Shown: positions 54,102 to 63,900, numbered from the stretch's first letter. The stretch: 64,000 nt of DNA from Flammeovirgaceae bacterium UBA1842 (GCA_002338655.1 DDIU01000004.1:62001-126000); one strand, 5' to 3'. Notes: generated by a model not told the origin, from the letters alone. Translations and numbers: made by a program.

Positions 54102-54620
54102 ATGGAGCAAGAAGACATTGACAAAATCCCGAATTGGAAATCAGACTTTCCAATAGAAACAAAAAAGGCCAACCACGTAAACAGGAGGGAGTTCGCTAAA
54201 TTTTTGGGGCTGCTCTCTGGCGCATTGGCACTTGGTAATGGTGGAATTGTGATCAAAGCACTCGCTTTTCCATCTAAACCCATGGAGGGTGAGCACTTTG
54301 TTTGCAATGAAAAGGATGTACCTGTGGGTGAAATGTTCCAATTTTCCATTGAAGGCACCAAGGTAGTTCCTTATATCCTTATTCATCTTGAAGAGACTAA
54401 ATGGCGTGCTTTTGAACAAAAATGTACCCATTTATCATGTGCCGTACGTTATGAGGGTAAAACCAAGAAAATCGAATGCCCCTGCCATCATGGATTTTTT
54501 GATGCGGATACAGGCGAAGTTCTTCAGGGGCCACCACCAAGACCATTGCCCCAGTTGGAAGTAGTGATCAATGAAGGTAAAGTCTATGTTAGGGAAATGA
54601 AAGAAACTAAAAGTGTATAG
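54102..54620 (+). CDS. Rieske [2Fe-2S] protein with twin-arginine-type anchor
   Basis: 172 residues. N-terminal NRREFAKFLGLLSGALALG at about 27-45 looks like a Tat signal-anchor. The Rieske site is C108-x-H110 and C126-x2-H129, with the extra C113 and C128 able to form the stabilising disulfide of bc1-type Rieske proteins (KCTHLSCAV, CPCHHGFFD). It follows the ferredoxin subunit by 11 bases. Cytochrome b plus Rieske plus Mo subunit recalls archaeal-type nitrate reductases and arsenite oxidase. Whether the Rieske is exported while the Mo subunit lacks a signal is a puzzle. Confidence 0.88.
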   Translation: MEQEDIDKIPNWKSDFPIETKKANHVNRREFAKFLGLLSGALALGNGGIVIKALAFPSKPMEGEHFVCNEKDVPVGEMFQFSIEGTKVVPYILIHLEETKWRAFEQKCTHLSCAVRYEGKTKKIECPCHHGFFDADTGEVLQGPPPRPLPQLEVVINEGKVYVREMKETKSV

Positions 54621-54622
54621 CC

Positions 54623-54889
54623 ATGAGTGATTTTAGAACTTCACAAAACGAGGCCCATCCAAATAAAACCAACACTTTGATGACTGGCATTATTTTGATG
54701 TTGATCCTCTTTATCACCATTCAGATTTGGTTTTTGTTTGGGGCACTTAACAATGCATTGGAAGACAATCTATTCTTCGCAGTAATTACATTCATTGGCT
54801 CGTTACTGTTTGCGCTAGCCTCGTTTTGGCTTTTGCGTTATCTGCCACAGCCTTTAAAGGATAAGCCAAAGAAAATAAAGAAGCCGTAG
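54623..54889 (+). CDS. Small two-TM protein of the Mo-oxidoreductase operon
   Basis: 88 residues, with two membrane segments (about 18-41 and 50-70) and a lysine-rich C-terminus (KDKPKKIKKP). Unrecognised. It starts 2 bases after the Rieske stop, so it is likely a small membrane subunit or chaperone for the complex. Confidence 0.7.
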   Translation: MSDFRTSQNEAHPNKTNTLMTGIILMLILFITIQIWFLFGALNNALEDNLFFAVITFIGSLLFALASFWLLRYLPQPLKDKPKKIKKP

Positions 54890-54901
54890 ATTGTTTATCA
54901 G

Positions 54902-55573
54902 TTACATCTCTTCCAATACTATATTTGATTTATCCACTCCCATCTGAGTAAGGTGGTTTATTACCGCCTCAATCATTGGTATTGGTCCACACACGTAAAA
55001 TTTCTCACTGAGATTATGGACATTAGCCATGAGGAAATCCTGAGTGATAATGCCATGATTAAAACCTTCTAATTCTTCATTTGACAAAATATTAATGAAA
55101 GAAGAATCCAATATTTTTTCAAAATACTGTTCTAAAATAATATCACCTTTTGTCTTATTGGAAAATATCAATGAATTCCCTTTCATCTGATTTTTTTTCT
55201 CAAGGTCTCTTAGGATGGCAATAAAGGGTGTTATACCAGCTCCACCAGCTATAAATACCCCATTTCCTTGGTAGGAGATTGCACCCCATACATCATGTAT
55301 GAGCAGTTCGTTATTAGGTTTTAAATTAAGCAGTTCATTGGTCATCCCTTTGTGGCTGGGATAAGTTTTTATTATAAATTCCAAGTGATCATCATCGGGT
55401 AATCCCGTGAATGTAAATGGTCTCTTTTGTTCTTGCCACCCTGGTTTGTTGATAGCCACTTCAGTAGCTTGACCTGGGATAAAAGTATATCCATTTGGTT
55501 TAATTGTAACTATTTTTAGTACATCATGGGTGATTTTTTCCACAGAGATGACTTTCACAATATGCTGTTCCAT
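54902..55573 (-). CDS. FAD/NAD(P)-binding ferredoxin reductase-like protein
   Basis: 223 residues: FAD domain with KRPFTFTG, NAD(P) domain with IAGGAGITPFIAIL and the YVCGPIPM motif. No ferredoxin domain is attached. It is convergent with the Mo-oxidoreductase operon (12-base gap). It may reduce a ferredoxin or flavohaemoprotein partner; the specific partner is unknown. Confidence 0.88.
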   Translation of the reverse strand: MEQHIVKVISVEKITHDVLKIVTIKPNGYTFIPGQATEVAINKPGWQEQKRPFTFTGLPDDDHLEFIIKTYPSHKGMTNELLNLKPNNELLIHDVWGAISYQGNGVFIAGGAGITPFIAILRDLEKKNQMKGNSLIFSNKTKGDIILEQYFEKILDSSFINILSNEELEGFNHGIITQDFLMANVHNLSEKFYVCGPIPMIEAVINHLTQMGVDKSNIVLEEM

Positions 55574-55674
55574 TGCTTTTAATTTTTGTCGTTAATTGAT
55601 TGTTAATGAATGAAAGAAAAAGTTGTGAATCTCACCAAGGAAATTCAACAACTCTTTCTGATCAAAAACAAACC

Positions 55675-56055
55675 TTATTTTACTATGATTTTTCCTTTCA
55701 TCACAACATGAATGCTACAATAAAAGTTGACACTTTCTTTGGCTACCATAGTCCAAGTGTCATTGATCTGAATAGGTCCTGAAGTCCACGCTTTGGTCGC
55801 TTCTTCGGTAACATCATGTACAACTATGTCTTTATTTATAAATACAATGACATCGCCTTTATTTACTTCTATAACAGCGGGCTGGTACTTCATTTGTTTG
55901 ATATATACTTTCACTCGTTTTGGCCCTGTTACAACAGGAACTTCTGTCTCTTCTTTTGGAAGATCTGATTCTTGCGTTGTATTACAGCTGCCAATTGCGA
56001 GTAAACAAAATAGGCAGTACAATAAACTGTATTTTTTTAAAACATCAATTCTCAT
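55675..56055 (-). CDS. Cupredoxin-like lipoprotein
   Basis: 126 residues with a lipoprotein signal (LLYCLLAIGSC, Cys21). The type 1 copper ligands are H77 (VVHDVTEE) and C110/H113/M116 in FYCSIHVVMKG. It is a probable periplasmic electron carrier of plastocyanin/azurin type, and may serve the oxidases or the Mo complex. It starts 4 bases after the DUF4142 gene ends, so the two form an operon. Confidence 0.88.
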   Translation of the reverse strand: MRIDVLKKYSLLYCLFCLLAIGSCNTTQESDLPKEETEVPVVTGPKRVKVYIKQMKYQPAVIEVNKGDVIVFINKDIVVHDVTEEATKAWTSGPIQINDTWTMVAKESVNFYCSIHVVMKGKIIVK

Positions 56056-56059
56056 CGTA

Positions 56060-56602
56060 TTATGAAAGCTTTTTCTGTACCATTAATGCATGCTCCAAAT
56101 GTATGTCCAAGGCAGATAAAACTCCTTCCAACAATTCTTTAAGCTCTTGGTTTTCGGTTTCAGGAATCAAAAGATCACGGACAGCAGCTATTACAGCTTT
56201 ATGATAACCTACCTCATTGTCAATATAAGCCTTATCAAATTTCGCAGCTGGTAAAGATTTAAGTGATATTCTGGTTTTCTCAGCATCAGATAATAATTTC
56301 TGGCTCACTGCATTGTCTTTTGGGGTGACACCCAATTTGGTTACCAGTTCTTTGGCTTGAGCCATTACTGCAGTATGGTCATTGGCCATAGTCTCAGCAA
56401 ATTGAAGGACATCTTTGTTTTTGGATTTATCTTTTGCGATAGCTGCATAGTATATGTCAATTTGATTGGCAACTACAGCTATGTGAGCCACCTCAGCATC
56501 TGATAGGCTAGGATTTTCCTGAGCGTACAAAGAATTTGGTGACATGAATTGTACGACAAACATTGTTAATGCAGTAAGCATAATGTTTTTAATTGTTCTC
56601 AT
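56060..56602 (-). CDS. DUF4142-family exported protein
   Basis: 180 residues: signal peptide ending near LYAQ, then a helical four-helix domain of ferritin-like type (DAEVAHIAVVANQIDIYYA, FAETMANDHTAVMAQAKEL, VGYHKAVIAAVRDLL). This is the DUF4142 pattern of small periplasmic proteins in Bacteroidetes and Proteobacteria. The function is unknown. It leads the cupredoxin gene. Confidence 0.85.
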   Translation of the reverse strand: MRTIKNIMLTALTMFVVQFMSPNSLYAQENPSLSDAEVAHIAVVANQIDIYYAAIAKDKSKNKDVLQFAETMANDHTAVMAQAKELVTKLGVTPKDNAVSQKLLSDAEKTRISLKSLPAAKFDKAYIDNEVGYHKAVIAAVRDLLIPETENQELKELLEGVLSALDIHLEHALMVQKKLS

Positions 56603-56767
56603 CTTTTTAATATTTATGTTAGTAATACCGGTTTGATGATAATGAGGTGATACAGTTACAAAATTTGATGATTATTTTTATAATTTTTTACCAATGTTCA
56701 CTATAATGTTTATTTAGCAAATTAGTGTCCATTCAATATTGATCATTCCACATATTCTGTACATTTG

Positions 56768-57346
56768 ATGGCCATCACAGTATATGATATTTTGAAAATA
56801 TTACAGGTTCTATCGCTATTATTAATAACAAGCTCCGCCTTTTCCCAAAATTTTGATGCCTTCATTATTGGCGGTTTTAACGTGTCACAAATTGAGGGTG
56901 ATAAACTAAGTGGATATAACAAAGCTGGAATTATATTTGGTGCGGCCACCCGGTTTAAGTTAAAAGAACCATGGTCATTTCAACAAGAGATAGTGTATTA
57001 CCAACGCGGAAGCCGTGCTACCGATAAGGAGCTGAATGCCGACAATTTCTCCTTTAAAAGACTTGATTACATTGATATATTGCTCTTGGGGAAATATATG
57101 ATCAATGAAGACTGGAGTATAATTGGAGGCTTGGGCATCGGAGCCTTCATCCATGTAAAATCCGATGTAGTGGAAAACAAGTCGGTTTACAAGCCCGATC
57201 TTTTTGGTACACTGGGAGCAGAGTATGCCCTTTCACCAAAATGGGTTGCAGCAGTTAAAGGGCAGTATTCTCTTATAACAATAAGTAAAATACAAGATGC
57301 CTATAATAACACCCTCAATTTTTCGCTAAGGTATAGATTGTTTTAG
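56768..57346 (+). CDS. Outer-membrane beta-barrel protein (porin family)
   Basis: 192 residues from ATG 56768. A signal peptide (LQVLSLLLITSSAFSQ) is followed by eight-strand barrel-type repeats (GGFNVSQIEGDKLSGYNKAG, LKEPWSFQQEIVYYQRG) ending in FSLRYRLF with a terminal aromatic. A TACATTTG box overlaps the start, so the mRNA may be leaderless. The stop overlaps the convergent hypothetical gene by 4 bases. Precise function is unknown. Confidence 0.82.
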   Translation: MAITVYDILKILQVLSLLLITSSAFSQNFDAFIIGGFNVSQIEGDKLSGYNKAGIIFGAATRFKLKEPWSFQQEIVYYQRGSRATDKELNADNFSFKRLDYIDILLLGKYMINEDWSIIGGLGIGAFIHVKSDVVENKSVYKPDLFGTLGAEYALSPKWVAAVKGQYSLITISKIQDAYNNTLNFSLRYRLF

Positions 57347-57813
57347 GCGGATTGAGCAACCCTTTCTTTACCAGCTTCCATCACAGCATACTTCTTTATT
57401 GCCAAGTAGGACGATTCTTCTAAAGTATCTTCTGCCTTACCGGTTTGTTCAGGCTGGTATTGGCCTTCATTTTCCCACCACTGTTTTGCATTGTTACGCG
57501 ATTCAGTTTTGTCAACATCAAATAGTTGAATATAGGAATCTGACACTATCCAGGGTTTGTCAACAGTACTATATTTTTCAAAAATCATTTGACGCATCCT
57601 TGTGGCCATTTCATCATGGTCTTTGAAGTGGGATACTGTATATGACATCGTTTCTGGCTCGGTCATGATATTGTCCCAAAATTTCTGGGAAGACACCACC
57701 TGAGCCGTAGTCAACAAATAACCGTAGCCTTTTTCAAGGGGTTCGTTGCTGATATCACATGTTGCTTTGAAGGTTTTCTTTTTTTTACCGAATAGGGATT
57801 TGATAAGAGACAT
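57343..57813 (-). CDS. Hypothetical protein, 156 residues
   Basis: Starts with a basic MSLIKSLFGKKKKTF segment and has no membrane segment or signal peptide. A central region (FKDHDEMATRMRQMIFEKYS) looks helical. I do not recognise a family. It overlaps the end of the convergent beta-barrel gene by 4 bases. Confidence 0.6.
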   Translation of the reverse strand: MSLIKSLFGKKKKTFKATCDISNEPLEKGYGYLLTTAQVVSSQKFWDNIMTEPETMSYTVSHFKDHDEMATRMRQMIFEKYSTVDKPWIVSDSYIQLFDVDKTESRNNAKQWWENEGQYQPEQTGKAEDTLEESSYLAIKKYAVMEAGKERVAQSA

Positions 57814-57880
57814 TTGTGTTGTGTTTTATTCTGAATTAATTGACCTGTTTTGTTGAACGATACCGGACGTTAAAGGTTGC

Positions 57881-59311
57881 TTATTTCTCTTGTTTGCTTG
57901 CTTTCAAATTTTGAACCCGTTCATATTGGGTTAAAAAATCATCTAAACGGGCTGCAGGTATTTTTTTAGCGATGATTTTCTTTTTGTTATCAAGTACGTA
58001 CAAAGTGGGGGTAGTAGTAGCATCGTATGAGTTGTGATATGATCCTGTTGAAGTCCGTGGACCATTGACCGTTATCCAATTTAGGTTCATGTCTTTGATA
58101 TACTTTTGCATTTTTACCATAGAAGTATCAGCACTTACCGCAAATACCCCAACATCAAACTTTGTGTTTTCGTAAAAGTCATGAAGAACGGGCGTTTCTT
58201 TTTTACAATGCCCACAATCAGGATCGAAAAAATAGATAATGGTATATTTATTTTTAATGTTATAGAGCGACTGCATCTGTTTGTTCTGATCCATCATGAT
58301 CATGTTGGGGGCTGTTTGGCCTATAAGACTTAACCTAAGTTGATCAGCTCTTTCTTTTAGGTTTTTTTTCAATTGGGCATTTGCCCAAAAATCCATTTCA
58401 CCAGTTTGGAAAAATGTATCATAGAGCTCAACGAATATTCTGTCCAAGCCCATGATCTCAGGGTTTTGGTATTTGAGGGTAGTAGTCCACACGAAGTATT
58501 TATAGGTATCTTGATTTCCTTTGGCAATTTTGGATAGCCTTTTGATTTCGGACATGATGGTGTCAGGGTCCTGCAACAACATGTTGTCAAAATACTCGTC
58601 TATTTTTTGTTTATAGATGGGTCTATCCAACCTTAAAAAAGCAGGATCACTTAAATCAAAATTGTCCCAGTAGTGATTTCTTAAATACCAATAGCCAAAT
58701 TCCTTTTTATCCGTACCATCTTTAGCTTCAGGAATATCTATTCTTCTATAGGCAAGAAAAATTTTGCTCAATAAATTATCAGGGTAAGCGGCTATGACCT
58801 TATCCTGATACTGGATTACCTTGTCGTTGATGGCATCTAAGGCACTCCGGGCAGCCTCAATTTGAGCTTTGGTACTGGTGGAGTCCCTTATTACTTTCAC
58901 AAATGGTTCAGCCTCCTGATTGCGTTCTACATTGAACAACATGTCTTTGAGGTACTCACTATTTTCAATATCGCCTATTACTTTAAGATCATTTACATAG
59001 TCTTTGGTAGTGGTCTGAAACTCGAATTCCTGATCATTGCTCACCAGAAAGTCCAATACCCGTGTTTTGTTCAACACCAAAAAATACATCCCTTCATCCA
59101 ACTTCTTTTTGCCATCAAAGGTGAACCTCCCGTGACCATCTACTCTGGCAGTATCTTTCACATAGGTGCTTTCACCAAAATAATTACCAAGCAAAACAGT
59201 GGTGTCCGCTAATCCTTCAACTTTAAAGCTGATTTTATAACCTTGTGCCTGAAGATAATCTGTGGACAATAAACCACACAGTATAAGTAAGGTGTAAAAA
59301 TATTTATTCAT
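57881..59311 (-). CDS. TlpA-like thiol-disulfide oxidoreductase with DUF4369-type N-terminus
   Basis: About 476 residues from ATG 59311. A signal peptide (FYTLLILCGLLSTDYLQAQ) is followed by a DUF4369-type beta domain (ADTTVLLGNYFGES, then RFTFDGKKKLDEGMYFLVL), a helical central part, and a C-terminal thioredoxin fold with the redox motif CGHC in FFDPDCGHCKKETPVL. It is periplasmic or surface-linked and probably handles disulfides or cytochrome maturation. No clear promoter was seen in the 214-bp gap upstream. Confidence 0.88.
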   Translation of the reverse strand: MNKYFYTLLILCGLLSTDYLQAQGYKISFKVEGLADTTVLLGNYFGESTYVKDTARVDGHGRFTFDGKKKLDEGMYFLVLNKTRVLDFLVSNDQEFEFQTTTKDYVNDLKVIGDIENSEYLKDMLFNVERNQEAEPFVKVIRDSTSTKAQIEAARSALDAINDKVIQYQDKVIAAYPDNLLSKIFLAYRRIDIPEAKDGTDKKEFGYWYLRNHYWDNFDLSDPAFLRLDRPIYKQKIDEYFDNMLLQDPDTIMSEIKRLSKIAKGNQDTYKYFVWTTTLKYQNPEIMGLDRIFVELYDTFFQTGEMDFWANAQLKKNLKERADQLRLSLIGQTAPNMIMMDQNKQMQSLYNIKNKYTIIYFFDPDCGHCKKETPVLHDFYENTKFDVGVFAVSADTSMVKMQKYIKDMNLNWITVNGPRTSTGSYHNSYDATTTPTLYVLDNKKKIIAKKIPAARLDDFLTQYERVQNLKASKQEK

Positions 59312-59490
59312 ATCTCTAAACAATGTAAGGAGGAAAACTACTTTTTATTGAATTCGGTTCAATATTAAACTGTATTGGTCTTTTGACCAAGGGCGTAGGG
59401 TGTATTTCAGGCAAAATACATGTTGAATCGCGAAATACTTTGTTATTTTTTGTTAATGTAGCAGCATTATCAAAAGCCTTCTTAATATTA

Positions 59491-59521
59491 TTGCCTTAGT
59501 TGGCCCATTGTAATAGATTTG
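59491..59521 (+). promoter_or_regulatory. Candidate promoter of the gldA operon
   Basis: TTG at 59491-59493, 20 bases, then TAGATTTG at 59514-59521. The -7 box matches the Bacteroidetes consensus TAnnTTTG exactly, with a weaker -33 and a spacing one base longer. The gldA ATG lies 16 bases further on. Confidence 0.55.
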
Positions 59522-59537
59522 TCATTCATTCAGCACT

Positions 59538-60458
59538 ATGTCGATAAAGGTCAAGAATCTTACTAAAATTTTCGGAGAACAGAAAGCAATTGAAGACATC
59601 ACCTTTGAGGTAGATAAAGGCGAAATATTGGGATTTTTAGGGCCGAATGGAGCAGGTAAATCCACCACTATGAAAATAGCCGCTTGCTTCTTACCCCCTT
59701 CAGAAGGATCAGTAAAAATTTGTGACATTGAGGTGAGCGAGCACCCAGGAAAAATCAAATCACTCTTAGGGTATTTGCCTGAACATAACCCATTATATCT
59801 GGAGATGTATGTACGTGAGTACTTGTCATTTATTGGGAAGATTCATGGGCTTAATGGTACAACGCTCAAGAACAGAATTGATGAAATGATCAATTTGTGT
59901 GGGCTCACCAGAGAACAAAACAAGAAAATTGAGACACTATCAAAAGGATACCGGCAACGGGTTGGTCTGGCGCAAGCATTAATACATGATCCTAAAGTGC
60001 TGATTTTGGATGAGCCTACTACGGGACTTGACCCAAATCAAATCATTGAGATTCGGGAATTGATAAAAAAAATAAGCCATGATAAAACAGTGATTTTTAG
60101 CACACATATCATGCAGGAGGTTCAGGCACTCTGTGATAGGGTAGTGGTGATAGATAGAGGGAAAATTGTAGCTAATGATACCATCAACCAACTGAAGTCC
60201 AAAAAAGTAGAAATGGCCACAATCAATGTTGAATTTACCGAAGAGGTAAAGGCCAATTTGTTGGAATCCATTCCTGAAATTGTAGGTATAGAGCAGATTA
60301 CTGCCAATAAGCTTAAAATTAAGGCCACCACTGAGGTAGATATTAGGCCAAAGATATTTGAATTTGCATCTGCCAATGGTCTCACCCTTGTGGGAATGCA
60401 GCAAGAGGAAGTGACAATGGAGAATGTGTTTCAGGATTTAACCAAGCCAAAGCCATGA
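59538..60458 (+). CDS. gldA: Gliding-motility ABC transporter ATPase GldA
   Basis: 306 residues. Walker A GPNGAGKST, signature LSKGYRQRVGLAQAL, Walker B VLILDEPTTGLDPNQ and the H-loop FSTHIMQE are intact. The length and the downstream gldF/gldG identify it as GldA, which powers the GldA-F-G complex required for gliding in flavobacteria. It overlaps gldF by 4 bases. Confidence 0.93.
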   Translation: MSIKVKNLTKIFGEQKAIEDITFEVDKGEILGFLGPNGAGKSTTMKIAACFLPPSEGSVKICDIEVSEHPGKIKSLLGYLPEHNPLYLEMYVREYLSFIGKIHGLNGTTLKNRIDEMINLCGLTREQNKKIETLSKGYRQRVGLAQALIHDPKVLILDEPTTGLDPNQIIEIRELIKKISHDKTVIFSTHIMQEVQALCDRVVVIDRGKIVANDTINQLKSKKVEMATINVEFTEEVKANLLESIPEIVGIEQITANKLKIKATTEVDIRPKIFEFASANGLTLVGMQQEEVTMENVFQDLTKPKP

Positions 60459-61183
60459 TTCAGATTTTAGTCAAAGAGCTTAATGGTTTCCTTAATTCGC
60501 TGATTGCCTATATAGTAATTAGCGTATTCCTTACCGGTATTGGGTTGTTGATGTGGGTTTTCCCAGAGACATCGGTATTGGATTATGGTTATGCTGACAT
60601 GGAAACACTTTTCTCTTTAGGGCCTTATGTATTTATGTTTTTAATACCTGCCATTACAATGCGGATGTTTGCCGAAGAAAAGCGTGCAGGGACAATCGAG
60701 TTGTTACTTACTAAACCTGTCACCGATTGGCAGATCATATTTGGCAAATATCTATCGGGGTTTATTTTGGTCATTTTCGCCTTGTTACCCACCCTTATCT
60801 ATTATTATACTATTTATCAATTAGGAAATCCTGTCGGTAATATTGATACCGCTGGAGTAATTGGTTCCTATATAGGTTTGATTTTGTTGGGAGGAGTATT
60901 TACATCGGTAGGCGTACTTTCTTCATTGATTACCACCAACCAGATTGTGTCTTTTATCATAGCCGTATTTTTATGTTTTATCCTGTATTCTGGTTTCGAA
61001 TCGTTGGCGGCCATTAATGTATGGGGTCAGGCATCTGTATTCTTAGAAGAATTGGGCATCCTTTATCATTATCGGGCCATGAGCAAAGGCTTGCTTGATA
61101 CGCGCAACTTAGTTTATTTCTTCAGTGTGATTTCGATTATGCTGATGTTCACAAAAATGATTTTGGGGAGCAGGAGATGGTAG
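60455..61183 (+). CDS. gldF: Gliding-motility ABC transporter permease GldF
   Basis: 242 residues with about six membrane segments, in the ABC-2 permease pattern (MFAEEKRAGTIELLLTKPVTDWQIIFGK). It overlaps gldA by 4 bases and gldG by 7, so the three are translationally coupled. It forms the membrane channel of the Gld ABC complex. Confidence 0.93.
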   Translation: MIQILVKELNGFLNSLIAYIVISVFLTGIGLLMWVFPETSVLDYGYADMETLFSLGPYVFMFLIPAITMRMFAEEKRAGTIELLLTKPVTDWQIIFGKYLSGFILVIFALLPTLIYYYTIYQLGNPVGNIDTAGVIGSYIGLILLGGVFTSVGVLSSLITTNQIVSFIIAVFLCFILYSGFESLAAINVWGQASVFLEELGILYHYRAMSKGLLDTRNLVYFFSVISIMLMFTKMILGSRRW

Positions 61184-62868
61184 ATTTAAATTCCACAAAA
61201 CTTGAAGATATTCTAAAGCTACTCATTGGCATTGTGCTGGTGGTTTGGATCAATATGTTGTCGTCAATGTATTTTGAGAGGTTTGATCTCACTGAAGAAC
61301 AACGATATACCATTAAACCTGCCACCAAAGAGCTGTTGAAGAATTTGGATGATAAGGTATTTATAGAAGTCTATTTGGATGGGGAGCTTAATGCCAGCTT
61401 CAAACGATTACAAAGATCTATACGTGAGACTTTAGATGAATTCAGGGTATATTCCGATAACAAGATTCAATTTTCATTTAAGGATCCCGGAGCGGCTTTA
61501 AATGAAAAAGCTCGGGGTGAATTTATGCAAGGATTAATTGCTAGGGGCATACAGCCAACCAATGTAATAGATGAGCGTGATGGCCAAAGGCTTGAGAAAC
61601 TCATTTTTCCCGGTGCTGTAGTTTCCTATGGTGGAGCCGAATCCGGTGTAATGCTACTGCAAGGCAACAAATCAAGCACTGCCGAAGAAAAAATCAATCA
61701 ATCCATAGAAGGGATAGAATATGCACTGGCCTCAACTATACAAGGTTTGACCAAATTAGAACGGAAATCATTGGGAATTGTTAGAGGGCATAACGAACTC
61801 GATGACTTGGAAATGGCCAGCTTACTCAATGAATTAAATGCCAATTATAGTTTGAGCATGATTGACTTGGCGACCAAAGTTGATCCATTCGATGCCCTTT
61901 TAATCGCCAAACCGAAAACTGCATTTACCGAAAGTGAAAAATACTACCTTGATCAATATCTAATGCAAGGGGGCAAAATCTTTTTGCTTATTGATCAAAT
62001 TCAGGCCTCAATGGACAGTGCTTCCAATGTGGCCAATTACTCTTTTCCATATCAGCTCAATCTTGACGATCAGCTTTTTAAATATGGGATAAGGATAAAC
62101 AATGACCTTATTCAGGATAATAGTGCGGCAAGCTACCCGGTAAATGTGGGTAATATGGGTGACCAGCCACAGATTAAATTGATGAAATGGTGGTTTTTCC
62201 CATTGATCAACCGATTTGGTGATCATGTGATCACACGAAATTTGGATGCCGTACTAGGCAGGTTTGTGAGTTCAATTGATACTGTAAAGGCTGTTGGCGT
62301 TAAAAAAACACCGCTGCTTTTCACATCAGATTATTCAAGGACATTAACTAGTCCAGTCAATGTTTCTCTACAAGATTTAAGAAAAACCGTAACGCCAGAA
62401 ATGTTGAATAAGCAGCATATACCCATTGCCTATTTGCTGGAAGGTGAATTTCAGTCACTCTATAAAAATCGATTTAAACCGGAAAGTGTAAATGATGACA
62501 CTTTTATTGAGCACAGTAAGGAATCAGCAAAGCTACTGGTGGTAAGTGATGGTGACTTGGCCCGTAATGATGTGAACCCTAGAACTGGTAGTCCACAGGC
62601 CTTGGGTTACGATCCATTTACACGTAATACTTATGCCAATCAGACATTTATTCTCAATGCATTGAATTACTTGGTTGATGATAAAGGGTTGATCACTGCA
62701 AGAAATAAAGAAATAAAAATCAGGCCACTGGACAAAGTGAAAATCAGTAATGAACGTACTAAATGGCAGCTGATCAACCTTGTAATTCCTATATTACTGC
62801 TGATTGGTTATGGTGTCATCAGATATTACCTGAGAAAGAGAAAATATACTGGATATAAAACAGACTAA
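61177..62868 (+). CDS. gldG: Gliding-motility auxiliary protein GldG
   Basis: 563 residues: one N-terminal membrane segment (about 13-33), a large extracytoplasmic ABC_transp_aux region (YTIKPATKELLKNLDDKVFIEVYLDGE, then SLGIVRGHNELDD), and a C-terminal membrane segment (about 535-553). This is the GldG layout. It completes the gldAFG set and ends directly next to the DUF4340 gene. Confidence 0.93.
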   Translation: MVDLNSTKLEDILKLLIGIVLVVWINMLSSMYFERFDLTEEQRYTIKPATKELLKNLDDKVFIEVYLDGELNASFKRLQRSIRETLDEFRVYSDNKIQFSFKDPGAALNEKARGEFMQGLIARGIQPTNVIDERDGQRLEKLIFPGAVVSYGGAESGVMLLQGNKSSTAEEKINQSIEGIEYALASTIQGLTKLERKSLGIVRGHNELDDLEMASLLNELNANYSLSMIDLATKVDPFDALLIAKPKTAFTESEKYYLDQYLMQGGKIFLLIDQIQASMDSASNVANYSFPYQLNLDDQLFKYGIRINNDLIQDNSAASYPVNVGNMGDQPQIKLMKWWFFPLINRFGDHVITRNLDAVLGRFVSSIDTVKAVGVKKTPLLFTSDYSRTLTSPVNVSLQDLRKTVTPEMLNKQHIPIAYLLEGEFQSLYKNRFKPESVNDDTFIEHSKESAKLLVVSDGDLARNDVNPRTGSPQALGYDPFTRNTYANQTFILNALNYLVDDKGLITARNKEIKIRPLDKVKISNERTKWQLINLVIPILLLIGYGVIRYYLRKRKYTGYKTD

Positions 62869-63813
62869 ATGCAAAAGAAGAAAAATAAAAGGCTTTTGGT
62901 TGTTTTAGGTGTTGCCCTGATCATCACTATGGTCACCTATTGGCTCGACCGGCCAACGAATGAACTGGATGTCAATAAAGACCTTTTCTCATTGTCTGAT
63001 CCTGTAAATATTAATAAAGTTACTTTAAAGTCTCCAGCAAGTATGGTGACCTTGATTTTTGAAAACGGGAAGTGGAGGGTAAATGATCGGTATGAAGCTG
63101 ACCCTCAACGTATAAACGTTTTATTCGCCATACTCAAGCAGGTGAAAGTGAGGCGGCAATCAGCCAAAAATCAACAAACTGCACTAGATAGCTTGTTTAG
63201 TTTGAATGGGTCAGTAGTCAATTTTTATGAAGGAGAAACCATTGTAAAGCAATTTGAAGTGGTGGGCGATCCTGGAAAGTCACTTACTTATATGGAGGAT
63301 GCTACCACTAAAGATAAATATTTAGTGGAAATACCTGGGTATCGCAGTTATTTGGCCGGGTTGTTTGAATTAGATGAAAGTGGCTGGCGCAATCCATTGG
63401 TATTCAATCTAAATTGGGCCAACTTACAAGATGTAAAAGTCAACTATTACGGAGAGGCTGACAATAGTTTTGAAATAGTATTTGAAGATAGGGATTACAC
63501 TGTGGCAGGTATTAAGGAAGTTGACTCGCTTAGGCTTACGGATTTTCTTGATGACGTTTCTTTATTGTATGTTGACGATTATTTAACAAAAGAAGAACTT
63601 GGGCAATACAATGGTATATTAGATAAACCATTTGCATCTATAAATATTAAGGATATTGGGAATAATGATTATTCCCTTACGGTATTCAGCAAAATACAAA
63701 AGAGTAAATACCTTGTAAAAATTGACTCTTTGGACTATGGATTACTAGAAGAAAAATTGTTAAAAAAGGTGATGCGCCCTAGGAGTTATTTTAAGGCCGA
63801 TAATAGGCGTTAA
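62869..63813 (+). CDS. DUF4340-type membrane-anchored protein
   Basis: 314 residues: one N-terminal membrane segment (about 8-25) and then a repeated beta-rich extracytoplasmic region (FENGKWRVNDRYEADPQRIN, VVGDPGKSLTYMEDA). DUF4340 proteins commonly sit beside GldG-like ABC auxiliary proteins. It begins 1 base after gldG, so it is in the same operon and may be an additional part of the complex. Confidence 0.85.
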   Translation: MQKKKNKRLLVVLGVALIITMVTYWLDRPTNELDVNKDLFSLSDPVNINKVTLKSPASMVTLIFENGKWRVNDRYEADPQRINVLFAILKQVKVRRQSAKNQQTALDSLFSLNGSVVNFYEGETIVKQFEVVGDPGKSLTYMEDATTKDKYLVEIPGYRSYLAGLFELDESGWRNPLVFNLNWANLQDVKVNYYGEADNSFEIVFEDRDYTVAGIKEVDSLRLTDFLDDVSLLYVDDYLTKEELGQYNGILDKPFASINIKDIGNNDYSLTVFSKIQKSKYLVKIDSLDYGLLEEKLLKKVMRPRSYFKADNRR

Positions 63814-63900
63814 TAATGTAGGTGTGCATTTCTTAAAAATGATTTTATTTTTAACTTTACCATGCTTTAAAATAAACAACTCTAACTAACTATTTTATAA

